A DNA stretch of 64,000 bases from JAXGQD01 sp040766665 (GCA_040766665.1 JAXGQD010000001.1:62001-126000), one strand, 5' to 3'; counted from the first letter of the stretch, positions 1 to 9,485 are shown. Numbers and translations: made by a program. Notes: generated by a model from the sequence alone, not told the origin.

Positions 1-691
1 CCGATGTCACCAGGTCAACCTGCTTTAAGCCTCTTTGCTTTAAACCGGTAAAGAAGCGCTCCCAGTGATACGCTGTTTCATTTTCACATACCTCAAATCC
101 CAAGACCTCTTTACGACCATCGTTATTCATGCCGATGGCCATGAGTAAGCCTTTTGAGCGTATCCGGTGCTCCTCTCGGACCTTTACATACATCGCATCC
201 GCCATAACAAAGGGATAGTCTCCTTCTAGAGGGCGGTTCTTAAAGCTTTCAACGTAAGGGTCTAATGCCTTGCACAGTTCGGACACATTGGACTTGGAGA
301 ATTCCACACCACAGAGTTCTTTTGTAATCCTCTCAACATTTCGGGTGGCTACACCATGAACCACCATTTCCATAAAGACCTCAATGAGTGCTTGTTCATT
401 CCTTTGATAGTTTTCAAGCAAGGTCGTATGGAAGGCTTCGTTACGATGCCTAGGTACGGCCAAAGTGAGCTTTCCGATGCGGGTATTAACCTGTCGATGC
501 CTCAGACCATTTCGGTAATCGCTTCGCTCTTCTTGCCGCTCATAGGGTTGTGCTCCTAATTTCTCTGTGGATTCCGTTAAAAGAAATTGGTTTAGGATAT
601 TCTCCATTAACTTCCCAAACGCTTCTTCGCGCCCCATTTTGAACAACTCTGTAAATTCGTCCATACCTAACGTAAAATGTAATTGAGTCAT
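1..691 (-). CDS. IS256-family (mutator-type) transposase, N-terminal 230 residues
   Basis: DDE-type transposase that would cut and insert its own element. Translating the minus strand from ATG at 691-689, behind an AGGGAGAAAG-type ribosome site, gives an uninterrupted frame to the window edge. It begins MTQLHFTLGMDEF and contains YRNGLRHRQVNTRIGKLTLAVPR, ITKELCGVEFSKSNVSELCK and FVMADAMYVKVREE; the Asp of MADAMY is the expected first catalytic residue. The frame reaches VDLVTS, just before the second catalytic Asp. It is clearly related to, but different from, the transposase at 33774-40523, so the genome carries at least two IS256-type elements. The rest of the gene lies outside the window. 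Confidence 0.9.
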   Translation of the reverse strand, partial: MTQLHFTLGMDEFTELFKMGREEAFGKLMENILNQFLLTESTEKLGAQPYERQEERSDYRNGLRHRQVNTRIGKLTLAVPRHRNEAFHTTLLENYQRNEQALIEVFMEMVVHGVATRNVERITKELCGVEFSKSNVSELCKALDPYVESFKNRPLEGDYPFVMADAMYVKVREEHRIRSKGLLMAIGMNNDGRKEVLGFEVCENETAYHWERFFTGLKQRGLKQVDLVTS

Positions 692-796
692 GATCTTTCT
701 CCCTTCGTCTGTACCACTGAATCTCGTTAATTCAAGTGTACCGAATGGAGGAGCTCATGGCTCCTTTTCTTTTTACACCACTATATGGACTTAATC
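1..796 (-). mobile_element. IS256-family insertion sequence, partial at window edge
   Basis: The element is read on the minus strand and its downstream part lies outside the window. Its outer end is near 796, where the minus strand begins GATTAAGTCCATATAGTGGT. This closely matches the left end of the other IS256-family element at about 33656 (GATAAAGTCCATATAATGGT) and is of the IS256 inverted-repeat type. The transposase starts about 105 bp inside the end. The second boundary and any target duplication cannot be seen. Confidence 0.85.
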
Positions 797-1113
797 CGCG
801 ATCTGGGATGTCTGTAAATTTTGTCCAAAATCCCGCCTCGTCTGGCCAGTATTTTCGGCGGTCCCAGCTCAGTCTGGGATACCCGCAACAATTGACCAAA
901 ATCCCGCGGGCATGCAACAAAGATCCGACTTAAGCGAAAAAGATTCAACACACAAAATCCCCCGCTCTTCGCCAGTTCATGGACTGCCAATAATTCGGAC
1001 GTACGATTGCGAATAATCTCAGAGATTTTATCGAATCTCCTTGCGCTTTGCCCTGGGGGTTATGCTATACTTTTTCTAACTGTTCAAAATACTTGAAAGG
1101 CGCTTTTTAGGCC
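797..1113. other. intergenic region upstream of the V-ATPase operon
   Basis: No credible gene. It contains three short echoes of AAAATCCCGC (about 829, 898 and 953) and two CTGGGAT motifs, so it may be the remains of repeats. Around 1010-1037 the string GCGAATAATCTCAGAGA resembles part of the composite intergenic repeat at about 56322. The last 75 bases hold the likely operon promoter. Confidence 0.5.
1041..1071 (+). promoter_or_regulatory. candidate sigma-A promoter of the V-ATPase operon
   Basis: A good -10 hexamer, TATACT, lies at 1066-1071. The best -35 is TTGCGC at 1041-1046, with a long 19-bp spacer. It ends 42 bases before the first operon gene. The long spacer lowers confidence. Confidence 0.35.
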
Positions 1114-1428
1114 ATGGAGAATCTCAATTTAATCGACCAAATCTATGAGCTCGAGGCGGCATGCGCGGCCATCGTGGCGGAAGCGAAAGAACGTGCGGCA
1201 GGCATGGAGGCTTTTGCCAAAACGGAGGCTGAAAAAGCACTAGCCCAAGCGGGCAACGAAATCTATGAAGATAAGAAGCGTGCGGCGGCTCAGCGCAACG
1301 AGTCGAGTGCTGCCACATTAAAAGAAGAAAGTGAACAGGCGAAAGCCGGGATCGATGCGGCGTTGCAAACAGCGCAGGCACGTAAAGCCCTGGCGGTCGC
1401 AGCTTTGCTTGAAAGGACTCTGGACTGA
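1114..1428 (+). CDS. ntpF: V-type ATPase peripheral-stalk subunit (NtpF / G-H type)
   Basis: Small peripheral-stalk subunit that would pair with subunit E and hold the catalytic A3B3 head against subunit I. The 104 residues are almost wholly charged and Ala-rich helix (EAACAAIVAEAKERAAGMEA and on), as expected of a coiled coil, with no membrane segment or catalytic motif. The identification rests mainly on position as first gene of a complete V-ATPase operon, with ntpI starting 3 bases after its stop, and on size and composition. The ribosome site is weak (GAAAGG, about 15 bases upstream). Confidence 0.75.
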   Translation: MENLNLIDQIYELEAACAAIVAEAKERAAGMEAFAKTEAEKALAQAGNEIYEDKKRAAAQRNESSAATLKEESEQAKAGIDAALQTAQARKALAVAALLERTLD

Positions 1429-1431
1429 GCG

Positions 1432-3555
1432 ATGGCAATTGTAAAGCTTGATAAAATCAGCCTTGTAGGCCTCGCAGATGATAAAACCAAGTTGATTTCC
1501 GCACTCAGTAAGCTGGGTGCCGTTTCGGTTGAGGCCGACCCGGAAGCGGAACAACAGCTCGCTGAACTTTCGTCGGGTATGGTGCAGGAAGGCGTTTTGT
1601 CCGCTGAGCTTGATCCGAATAGCCGCAACATCTATTTCCCTGAACAAGGGGAGGCCCAGTGGAGCGACGAAAACTTCGAAAAGGCCATCCCCGAGCTATC
1701 GGGCAACCAAAGTAACAGCCGACTATTAGCCAGGCTGGGTTCTGCAGAATACAGAAAAATTCAACTGGAGTTACAACGCCGCATGACGGCTTTGCAGCAG
1801 GCGATACAGACCGCCCAAGCGCTCAGCCCCGAAAAGAAGCCGATGTTTACTATTCGCCGCAGCGTTAAAGCCGCCGATTTTGAAGAGATTGGTTCCAGAC
1901 AAGCTGAGATTTTTAGTCAACTCAATTTGCTCGAGGCGAATCGTGTGGCGGAGCAAAAACTGCGCAATCGTCGGGCGAGTCTATTAGGTCAGATTCAGCA
2001 AATTCAGGTCTGGGAGAAAGTTTCGCTACCTGGTGATCAAGGCAAAAAACTCGAACTCTTACAAACCTTTTCCGGCTCGGTTTCCACCAAAAACGAGCAG
2101 CTGGATAAACTAAAAGCAGAACTTTCAGAGGTTCTTGAGGGCAATTACGCCTTAGAACTCTTGTCAACGGTCAAGGAACAAGCGGCCCTCTTACTCGCTG
2201 TGCGCAAAGTAGATGCGACAGAGGCCGAGCGCATTTTACGCAAGTATGATTTTGCCACACTTCCAAAGCTGCCCGCCGAAATGGGCGAAGACTACGGGAA
2301 GGCCATCCGCCAGTGGCGCGTTGAACTAAATGCCTTGGATCAGGAAGAAAAACAATTGGCAGATGAAGGCTTGCGTCTCAGTAAAAATAAAGCAGACTTT
2401 GAACTGCTCTATGACTATTATTTAAATGCGGACAGCAAACTGGAGGCCATGCAAAATCTGCTCAATACCGGCCGACTCTTTGTTTTACAAGGCTATGTAC
2501 CCCATGAAATGGCGGCAGATCTCAAAGCGGCGCTCGAACAAGAGTATGCCGTGGCTATTGATATTGAACCTGTGCCAGCTGGAGAGGACCATCCCATTCT
2601 GCTAAAGAACAATAAAATGGTGAGACCGTATGAGGCTATCATTGACATGTTCAGTCTACCCTCCGTGTCGCAGGATCCCGATCCCACCCCGGTCACAGCT
2701 CCCTTCTATGCCTTCTTTTTTGGCGTGATGCTCAGTGACGCGGGCTATGGCTTGCTGTTGCTCTTGCTCAGTGCTTTCCTGGTTTATAAAGTCAAGGTGG
2801 AAGGCAATATGCGCCGTATGTGCCTGATTTTGATGCAGGGCAGTGTCGCTGCCATCATCTTCGGTCTGCTCTTTGGTTCTTTCTTTGGTAATATGCTGAG
2901 CTCGGTTTCCGGCAATCGCATTAACTTCCCCATGCTCTGGTTTGATCCGGTCGAAGACCCGGTCACGCTGATGATTGCGAGCATTGTATTCGGTGCGGTG
3001 CATATTTTTGCCGGTTTAGCCGTGAAATTCTATAACCTTTGGCGACTGGGCAAACCTTACGATGCGGTCGTCGAAACGGTGCCTTGGTTCCTGATTATTA
3101 TCGGTCTGGCACTTTATGCCCTAAACATCAGTGTCGGTCAGTACATGGCGATTGTCGGTGCCGCCATGATCGTGCTACTCTCGGCAAAAGGCGTGCGCAA
3201 CCCCATTAAGCGCGTCTTTTCCGGCCTTTGGACCCTCTACGGCATCACCGGTTATCTGGGCGACTTGCTCTCCTATACCCGTATTCTCGCCCTCACTTTG
3301 GCTACCTCGGTTATTGCCCTTGTGGTCAACATGCTCGCGAGCCTGATGGGCACTTCGGTTATCGGTATCGTTTTTACCGTCGTGGTGCTGATCTTCGGAC
3401 ATATCTTAAATCTCGCTCTCTCGGGCCTCTCGGCTTATGTACATGCCACACGTTTGCAGTATGTCGAGTACTTCGGGAAGTTCTACGAAGGAGGAGGTAC
3501 CGCATTTCAACCCCTGCACTTTAAAACCAAGTACACACGTGTGGTTGAAAACTAG
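1432..3555 (+). CDS. ntpI: V-type ATP synthase subunit I (membrane stator)
   Basis: Stator a/I subunit that forms the ion half-channels against the K ring. At 707 residues it has the family's usual length: a soluble, coiled-coil-rich N-terminal half (about 1-385) followed by a membrane half with about seven or eight helices from PFYAFFFGVMLSDAGYGLLL onward. The essential Arg of the ion path is visible in LLSYTRILALTL (Arg617), and the conserved HATRLQYVEYFGKFYEGGG signature is near the end. A 145-bp gap, the largest in the operon, separates it from ntpK. Confidence 0.95.
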   Translation: MAIVKLDKISLVGLADDKTKLISALSKLGAVSVEADPEAEQQLAELSSGMVQEGVLSAELDPNSRNIYFPEQGEAQWSDENFEKAIPELSGNQSNSRLLARLGSAEYRKIQLELQRRMTALQQAIQTAQALSPEKKPMFTIRRSVKAADFEEIGSRQAEIFSQLNLLEANRVAEQKLRNRRASLLGQIQQIQVWEKVSLPGDQGKKLELLQTFSGSVSTKNEQLDKLKAELSEVLEGNYALELLSTVKEQAALLLAVRKVDATEAERILRKYDFATLPKLPAEMGEDYGKAIRQWRVELNALDQEEKQLADEGLRLSKNKADFELLYDYYLNADSKLEAMQNLLNTGRLFVLQGYVPHEMAADLKAALEQEYAVAIDIEPVPAGEDHPILLKNNKMVRPYEAIIDMFSLPSVSQDPDPTPVTAPFYAFFFGVMLSDAGYGLLLLLLSAFLVYKVKVEGNMRRMCLILMQGSVAAIIFGLLFGSFFGNMLSSVSGNRINFPMLWFDPVEDPVTLMIASIVFGAVHIFAGLAVKFYNLWRLGKPYDAVVETVPWFLIIIGLALYALNISVGQYMAIVGAAMIVLLSAKGVRNPIKRVFSGLWTLYGITGYLGDLLSYTRILALTLATSVIALVVNMLASLMGTSVIGIVFTVVVLIFGHILNLALSGLSAYVHATRLQYVEYFGKFYEGGGTAFQPLHFKTKYTRVVEN

Positions 3556-3700
3556 AAAGAGGCACAGCTCAAGTAAATGGGCTTCACAAGATTATCAACA
3601 ACGAATCAGGCTTAGAGCCCAGCACAATACAATAGATATACAAGTATCAAAACTTTATTAAATAAAAACCCAATATAAGAAGTTAATCGGGAGGAACAAA
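3556..3700. other. intra-operon gap between ntpI and ntpK
   Basis: This 145-bp non-coding stretch is AT-rich towards ntpK and ends in the strong ribosome site GGGAGGA before the ATG at 3701. No clear terminator was seen. It could hold an internal promoter or a processing site that raises K-subunit output, because K is needed in about ten copies per complex. That is inference. Confidence 0.4.
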
Positions 3701-4189
3701 ATGGAAATTTTTAAACAGTTGATTACAGGCGCAAACCTTGCCCTGCTAGGAGGCGTATTGGCCGCAGTGTTCGCGGGCATGGGTTCGGCCAGAGGCGTCG
3801 GACACGTGGGTTCAGTCGCCGCAGGCGTGCTTTCGGAAAAGCCCGAGCTTTTCGGTAAGTTGCTCATCTTGCAGGCTTTGCCCGGCACCCAGGGCATCTA
3901 CGGCCTTTTGGTCTGGTTCTTTGTCATGCTGAATGCCGGCTTTATGAACGGCACGGCGGGCAATCTCACCGTTACCCAAGGCATGCTGTATTTTGCCGCT
4001 TGTATGCCGATGGCGATTGTCGGTTACTTCTCCGCCGTACACCAGGGCAACGTCGCTGCAGACGGTGTTCTTATGGTTGCAAAGAAGCCCGAAGAACAGT
4101 CCAAGCCCTTGATCTTGTCCGCCATGGTTGAAACCTACGCCATTTTAGCCTTGCTTGCCTCCGTCCTGTCGATCCTTAATGTCCAATAA
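3701..4189 (+). CDS. ntpK: V-type ATPase rotor-ring subunit K with Na+-binding residues
   Basis: Sixteen-kDa-type proteolipid of the rotor ring with four membrane helices (two hairpins) in 162 residues. The ion-binding Glu sits in helix 4 (SAMVETYAILA, Glu144). The Na+ ligand set known from Enterococcus hirae NtpK is also present: Leu60, Thr63 and Gln64 in LPGTQGIYG, and Gln115 in AVHQGN. The first hairpin has no second carboxylate, as expected for this V-type form. This points to Na+ rather than H+ as the coupling ion. The start has a strong ribosome site (GGGAGGAACAAA). Confidence 0.93.
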   Translation: MEIFKQLITGANLALLGGVLAAVFAGMGSARGVGHVGSVAAGVLSEKPELFGKLLILQALPGTQGIYGLLVWFFVMLNAGFMNGTAGNLTVTQGMLYFAACMPMAIVGYFSAVHQGNVAADGVLMVAKKPEEQSKPLILSAMVETYAILALLASVLSILNVQ

Positions 4190-4223
4190 GCATTAACACG
4201 ACTGGAAATTGAGGAGATCAGGC

Positions 4224-4805
4224 ATGGATGGTTTTGACAAATTAAAAGAGACGCTCTTGGACTCAGCCCGAGGTGAAGCGGAAGCTATTTTAGCTTCGGC
4301 AACGGCAGCGGTCGCTGTCATCGGTAAACAGAACGCCGATGAAATTTGGCTGATGAAAGAACGGGCAGCGAAAGAGCAGGAACAGCTCGATTTAGCCAAC
4401 CAGCGCAGAAACGCTGCGTTAGCGACTTTGGATTCGCGCCGCTCAGACTTGAATGCCAAACAAGCGTTGCTGGATGAGGTTTTACGCGAAACATTGAGTG
4501 AACTGAAAACCTTGCCTCAAGCCAAGAAGCAACAATATTATGAAAAACTTTTTAAAGAAAGTGCTAAAGCCGGTATGACGGTCACTTCTGCCTCGGCTGA
4601 TGAGGCTTTGGTGCGCAGTATCATGGCGCAGCAGGGTATAGAGCTGAAACTGGAAACAGATGAAAAAATCTCCGGTGGCCTGGTTTTCAAAGCAGACAAT
4701 GTCTGGGAGGACCGCAGTTTTGAGAGCACTTTGAAGAGCAGACACGATGAGCTGGTAGAGCTCGCCGCAAGTATTTTGTTTAAGAAGGAGAGCAGCTTTG
4801 AATAG
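4224..4805 (+). CDS. ntpE: V-type ATPase subunit E (peripheral stalk)
   Basis: Peripheral-stalk subunit that pairs with the G/H-type subunit. It has a long helical N-terminal part (to about residue 110) and a compact C-terminal domain with the typical KISGGLVFKADN segment followed by a short helix ending in the LKSRHDELVELAASILF region. The start was set at ATG 4224 (MDGFDKLKETLL) because TTGAGGAGATCAGGC precedes it with proper spacing; a TTG at 4209 is in frame but lies within that ribosome site. Its last codons overlap the start of ntpC by 8 bases. Confidence 0.9.
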   Translation: MDGFDKLKETLLDSARGEAEAILASATAAVAVIGKQNADEIWLMKERAAKEQEQLDLANQRRNAALATLDSRRSDLNAKQALLDEVLRETLSELKTLPQAKKQQYYEKLFKESAKAGMTVTSASADEALVRSIMAQQGIELKLETDEKISGGLVFKADNVWEDRSFESTLKSRHDELVELAASILFKKESSFE

Positions 4806-5940
4806 CAGCAACGCAGCTTTCAGACGCTATGCCAAGCAGATGGACGGCATGCGTATCGACAGCGAATATGCTTTTGCCACAGGGCGCGTCAAGGTGCTTG
4901 AAGAGCATTTGTTGTCCTACAGCAAGCTGGAAGAGTTAGCCAGACTGGAAAACGGTTTGGATCAGTTCGACCACGCTCTGAGCGAAGCCGCCTACCCGCG
5001 TGCCGCGACAGCCGCAGAACGCATCAAACTCGGTGCAGCTGAAAATGATGCCATCCTGAAACAAATGACTCAGAATGGCCCCTTGGCGAAAGGTTTATTG
5101 TTGCAAAGCGACATGCATAATCTGAAGGCAATGCTGAAATACCTGCGTGAGGTGACCAACCGCGGCAGGGACATGAGCGGCTTTTTGAATGCCGAGAAAG
5201 GCACAGCCAAACAGGAAACAATCCCCGCCCTGCTGCATGACTTGCTTTTTTATGAAAGCATGGTTCCCCCCGAAGAACTCTGGCAAAACTTGATCGCCGC
5301 TCTCGCCGGTACAAACACGGCTGTCGGTCAAGTGCAGGAACTGACCGAGATTGCCAAAGAAGACATGAAGCACTGGCCGCACGATTACCGACCCGCAGCC
5401 ATGGACATGCGCCTGGATCAAGTCTGGTTTGACAAATTGGGCGAACTCGCTGAAGCACACGCCAAAGAGCCGGTAGGCCGCTACCTGGCGATGTATCGCG
5501 AGATGCTGGCGGATAATTACAACTTGCAAAGCGCTGCACGACTGCTGCGCATGCATGGTTCGGTAAACACCTTCATGGATGCCTTTGTTGACGGTGGCCA
5601 AGTCAAACGTGACGACGCCTACGAGATTATGATGAAGGGTGTCCCTGGCTTGAAGGAAGCCTTCAAGCTGACAGCAGCCGCTGATTTACTGGATCACTTG
5701 GACGATTACGTTAAAGGAAAAAACATTTATGCTTTCGGAAGCGAAATTTCCGAAACCCGCTTGGCTTTTGCCCGTTTCGGTTTAGCTGCCGGAAACGGCA
5801 TTCCGCAGGTGGCGGGTTACTGGTTGGCACGGCGTTTGGAAGCGCAGAACCTGCGCATTATTCTGGCCGGGAAAACCAACCGCAATGAAGAGAAGCGTAG
5901 CCTCTCATTGTTGCGCGATACCTACAGGAGGGGGCGCTGA
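4798..5940 (+). CDS. ntpC: V-type ATP synthase subunit C
   Basis: Funnel-shaped central connector (yeast subunit d type) that joins the central stalk to the membrane rotor ring. The 380-residue, all-helical protein has the expected family length and no catalytic motif. It starts with TTG at 4798 inside the end of ntpE, behind GGAGAGCAGC, so translation is probably coupled. Its TGA shares a base with the ATG of the next gene. Confidence 0.88.
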   Translation: MNSSNAAFRRYAKQMDGMRIDSEYAFATGRVKVLEEHLLSYSKLEELARLENGLDQFDHALSEAAYPRAATAAERIKLGAAENDAILKQMTQNGPLAKGLLLQSDMHNLKAMLKYLREVTNRGRDMSGFLNAEKGTAKQETIPALLHDLLFYESMVPPEELWQNLIAALAGTNTAVGQVQELTEIAKEDMKHWPHDYRPAAMDMRLDQVWFDKLGELAEAHAKEPVGRYLAMYREMLADNYNLQSAARLLRMHGSVNTFMDAFVDGGQVKRDDAYEIMMKGVPGLKEAFKLTAAADLLDHLDDYVKGKNIYAFGSEISETRLAFARFGLAAGNGIPQVAGYWLARRLEAQNLRIILAGKTNRNEEKRSLSLLRDTYRRGR

Positions 5941-6308
5941 TGGAAGAAAGGCTGAGCAAACGCGTAGCAGTGGTCGGCGATCTCGGCAGCATTCTTGGTT
6001 TTAGAGGGATGTCGATGGAGACTTTTGCCGTGGCCAGCCCCGAAGAAGCCGTTGAAACCATGGACCGATTGGTCCAAAGCGAGGCCTATGCCGTGATTTA
6101 CGTCACGGAACAGGTTTCTGACGAAGCGGCAGAAATCATTGCCGAACTGCGTTTTAAACCGATGCCGGCTATCGTGACGATTCCGCAAGCGGGAGAGTTT
6201 CAGGGTCTCGGTAAAATGGTCATCCAGGACGCCGTCAAAAAAGCGATCGGCTTCAACATCCTGGGTGATTGGGATAAAAAACATGAGCATGAGGAAGAGA
6301 TAGAATGA
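5940..6308 (+). CDS. ntpG: V-type ATP synthase subunit F (NtpG)
   Basis: Small central-stalk subunit that binds subunit D. It has 122 residues with the Rossmann-like pattern of the family: VAVVGDLGSILGFRGMSMETF near the start, AVIYVTEQVSDE in the middle and FKPMPAIVTIPQ after it. It begins on the last base of the ntpC stop codon and overlaps ntpA by 4 bases, so the three genes are tightly coupled. The E. hirae name is NtpG; elsewhere it is called AtpF. Confidence 0.9.
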   Translation: MEERLSKRVAVVGDLGSILGFRGMSMETFAVASPEEAVETMDRLVQSEAYAVIYVTEQVSDEAAEIIAELRFKPMPAIVTIPQAGEFQGLGKMVIQDAVKKAIGFNILGDWDKKHEHEEEIE

Positions 6309-8080
6309 AGACACAAAGTGAAGGCAAAATACTCAAGGTTTCGGGCCCCTTAGTCGTCGCCGAAGGCATGCGCGACGTGCAAATGTTCGACGTGGTGCGC
6401 GTTTCCGACCAGCGCCTCATCGGCGAAGTCATCGAGGTGCACGGGGATCGAGCGTCCATTCAGGTCTATGAAGAAACCGCCGGACTCGGCCCGGGCGAAC
6501 CGGTGGTATCCGCGGGCTTCCCTTTGTCCGTTGAGCTCGCCCCGGGTCTTATGGGCAATATTTTCGACGGTATAGAGCGTCCTTTGGAAGTGCTTTATGA
6601 CATGACCGGCACCAACATCCCGCGCGGTGTGGAAGTCAAGAGTTTGGACCATGATAAAAAATGGCTCTTCTCCCCAACAGTAAAGGCCGGCGACAGCGTC
6701 ATGGCCGGTGACATTCTAGGCACTGTCCAAGAAACTTCACTGATACTACATAAAGTCATGGTTCCTCCCAACTATAAAGGTCAGGGCAGCCTGAAGAGCA
6801 TCGTTGCAGAAGGAGAGTACACCATCGACGAGACGATAGCCGAAATCAGTTTTGATGATCAAGAGGCCGTTGCGGTCAGTATGTTGCAACGCTGGCCTGT
6901 TCGCGTAGCCAGACCTCATGCCGGCAAACAAGCCCCGCAAGAACCTCTGCTCACCGGCCAGCGTGTGATTGATACCTTGTTCCCCATCACAAAGGGCGGT
7001 ACCGCTGCGGTTCCCGGACCTTTTGGCAGCGGTAAAACCGTTATCCAACATCAGCTCGCCAAATGGGCAGCCTCGGATATCGTGGTCTACATCGGTTGCG
7101 GCGAGCGCGGCAACGAAATGACCGACGTTTTAGGTGAGTTCCCGGCTCTGAAAGACCCGAAAACGGGCAAATCCTTAATGGAAAGAACCATCCTCATCGC
7201 CAACACCTCTGACATGCCGGTGGCCGCACGTGAAGCTTCCATCTACACAGGTATCACAATCGCGGAATACTACCGCGATATGGGCTATTCCGTCTCCATC
7301 ATGGCAGACTCCACCTCACGTTGGGCTGAAGCCCTGCGCGAAATGTCCGGACGTTTGGAAGAAATGCCTGGTGAAGAAGGTTATCCTGCTTACCTCGGCT
7401 CCCGCCTGGCCCACTTCTATGAAAGAGCCGGTATGGTGACCTGCCTTGGCCAGGACAAGCGCGAAGGCGTGCTGACCGCGATTGGTGCGGTTTCCCCTCC
7501 GGGCGGCGACATGTCCGACCCTGTTGTTCAGGCCACCATGCGCATCGTCAAAGTCTTCTGGTCACTCGATAGTGCTTTGGCTTACAAACGTCACTTCCCG
7601 GCCATCAACTGGCTTAACTCTTATTCACTCTACCTGGATAAAGTTCTAGATTGGATGGATCAAAACGTCAGTCCGGAATGGTCCAAGATGCGCCAAGAGG
7701 CCATGGCCTTGCTCAAAGAAGAAGCCTCACTGGAAGAAATCGTCAAACTGGTCGGTTTGGATACCCTTTCCGCTCAGGATCGTTTGAAGCTCGAGGCCTC
7801 GCGCTCCCTGCGTGAAGACTTCTTGCACCAGAACTCCTTCGATGATATCGATACCTTTACACCCCTAGATAAACAACAGCGCATGCTGCGACTGATTTTG
7901 CATTATTACGAATTGGCTTCCTCAGCCTTGCGTGCCGGTGTACGTTTCGAGCATCTCCTGAACCTGCCCGTCATGGAACAAGTCGGCCGTTTCAAATACA
8001 CCACAGAAGAAAAAGTCGAAGCGAAGTTCGCGGAGCTCTACAAAGCCTTGGATGAGGCGATTGCAGCCCTGCGTAACTAG
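6305..8080 (+). CDS. ntpA: V-type ATP synthase catalytic subunit A
   Basis: ATP-hydrolysing subunit of the V1 head. In 591 residues it shows the N-terminal beta-barrel, the A-specific bulge region (about 115-190), the Walker A loop GPFGSGKTV (from residue 238), the catalytic glutamate region GCGERGNEMTDVL, and SIMADSTSRWAEALRE. Length and motif order are those of a normal A subunit. It overlaps ntpG by 4 bases and is followed 10 bases later by ntpB. No odd features were seen. Confidence 0.97.
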   Translation: MKTQSEGKILKVSGPLVVAEGMRDVQMFDVVRVSDQRLIGEVIEVHGDRASIQVYEETAGLGPGEPVVSAGFPLSVELAPGLMGNIFDGIERPLEVLYDMTGTNIPRGVEVKSLDHDKKWLFSPTVKAGDSVMAGDILGTVQETSLILHKVMVPPNYKGQGSLKSIVAEGEYTIDETIAEISFDDQEAVAVSMLQRWPVRVARPHAGKQAPQEPLLTGQRVIDTLFPITKGGTAAVPGPFGSGKTVIQHQLAKWAASDIVVYIGCGERGNEMTDVLGEFPALKDPKTGKSLMERTILIANTSDMPVAAREASIYTGITIAEYYRDMGYSVSIMADSTSRWAEALREMSGRLEEMPGEEGYPAYLGSRLAHFYERAGMVTCLGQDKREGVLTAIGAVSPPGGDMSDPVVQATMRIVKVFWSLDSALAYKRHFPAINWLNSYSLYLDKVLDWMDQNVSPEWSKMRQEAMALLKEEASLEEIVKLVGLDTLSAQDRLKLEASRSLREDFLHQNSFDDIDTFTPLDKQQRMLRLILHYYELASSALRAGVRFEHLLNLPVMEQVGRFKYTTEEKVEAKFAELYKALDEAIAALRN

Positions 8081-8090
8081 GAGGATAGAT

Positions 8091-9473
8091 ATGGCAAAAC
8101 AATACCGTACCATCGAAGAAGTCGCCGGTCCCTTGATGCTGGTCAAGGGCGTCGAAGATGTCAAGTATGACGAGCTGGGCGAAATAGAGCTGCCTTCCGG
8201 CGAGTTGCGACGCTGCCGCGTCCTGGAAATCAACGGCCGCGATGCCCTGGTGCAGCTTTTTGACTCCGCCATCGGCATCAACATCGATCAAAGCTCCGTG
8301 CGCTTTCTTGGCCGCGGCCAGGAACTCGCCGTTGCCCCCGATATTCTCGGCCGTGTCTTTAACGGCATGGGCGAGCCCATCGATGGAGCCCCGCCCCTGA
8401 TTGCCGAAGCGCGCCTAGACGTCAATGGCCGCCCCATGAACCCGGCTGCCCGCGACTATCCCAACGAATTCATTCAGACCGGTGTTTCCGCGATTGACGG
8501 CCTAAATACCCTGGTCCGCGGCCAAAAGCTACCGATTTTTTCCGGTTCCGGTTTGCCGCATGCGCAACTGGCCGCCCAAATTGCCCGGCAGGCTAAAGTT
8601 TTGGGGAAAGATGAGTCTTTTGCCGTGGTCTTTGCCGCCATGGGTATCACCTTTGAAGAAGCGGATTTCTTTATTAGCGACTTTCGCCGCACTGGCGCCA
8701 TCGAGCGTACCGTGCTCTTCATGAACCTAGCCGACCAACCCGCGATTGAGCGTATCGCCACCCCACGTATGGCGCTGACTTGTGCCGAATACCTGGCCTT
8801 TGATCGTGACATGCACGTGCTGGTTATTCTGACCGACATGACTTACTACGCCGAAGCACTGCGCGAAGTGTCCGCCGCCCGTAAGGAAGTGCCCGGACGT
8901 CGCGGCTATCCCGGTTATCTCTACACCGACTTGGCCACCATCTACGAAAGGGCAGGCCGTAAAAAAGGCTCAAAAGGCAGCATCACCATGATGCCTATTC
9001 TGACCATGCCGGACGACGATAAAACGCATCCGATTCCTGACCTCACCGGTTACATCACGGAAGGCCAGATTATTCTCTCGCGCGACCTGCATCAGAAAAA
9101 CATCGCTCCGCCAATTGATGTTTTACCGTCCTTGTCCCGTCTTAAAGACAAGGGTATCGGTAAAGGAAAAACCCGCGAAGACCACGCCGACACCATGAAC
9201 CAACTTTTCGCCGCCTACTCCCGCGGTAAAGACGCCCGTGAACTGGCCATTATCTTGGGTGAATCGGCGCTCTCCGACATCGACAAAATGTACGCCAAAT
9301 TTTCAACCGAGTTCGAGAACCGCTATGTCTCTCAAGGCTATCAAACCGAGCGTAGCATAACGGACACCTTGGACATCGGATGGGAGCTCCTGCGCATCCT
9401 GCCGCGTTCCGAGCTCAAACGTATCCGCGACGAGTGGATTGACAAGTATTATTACGCAAAGAAAGCGGAGTAG
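8091..9473 (+). CDS. ntpB: V-type ATP synthase subunit B
   Basis: Non-catalytic nucleotide-site subunit that alternates with A in the V1 hexamer. The start was set at ATG 8091 (MAKQYRTIEEVAGPL), preceded by TAGGAGGATAGAT, rather than an upstream in-frame codon inside ntpA. The 460 residues carry family segments GRVFNGMGEPIDG, FSGSGLPHAQLAAQIARQA, MNLADQPAIERIATPRMALT and DVLPSLSRLKDKGIG. As expected for B, a canonical Walker A GxxxxGKT is absent at the GSGLPH position. Confidence 0.96.
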   Translation: MAKQYRTIEEVAGPLMLVKGVEDVKYDELGEIELPSGELRRCRVLEINGRDALVQLFDSAIGINIDQSSVRFLGRGQELAVAPDILGRVFNGMGEPIDGAPPLIAEARLDVNGRPMNPAARDYPNEFIQTGVSAIDGLNTLVRGQKLPIFSGSGLPHAQLAAQIARQAKVLGKDESFAVVFAAMGITFEEADFFISDFRRTGAIERTVLFMNLADQPAIERIATPRMALTCAEYLAFDRDMHVLVILTDMTYYAEALREVSAARKEVPGRRGYPGYLYTDLATIYERAGRKKGSKGSITMMPILTMPDDDKTHPIPDLTGYITEGQIILSRDLHQKNIAPPIDVLPSLSRLKDKGIGKGKTREDHADTMNQLFAAYSRGKDARELAIILGESALSDIDKMYAKFSTEFENRYVSQGYQTERSITDTLDIGWELLRILPRSELKRIRDEWIDKYYYAKKAE

Positions 9474-9485
9474 GGGAGCATACGC

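Noticed and set aside
356..559. Short plus-strand frame starting MNHHFHKDL
   Set aside because: It lies opposite the IS256 transposase, which runs unbroken on the minus strand from 691 to the window edge.
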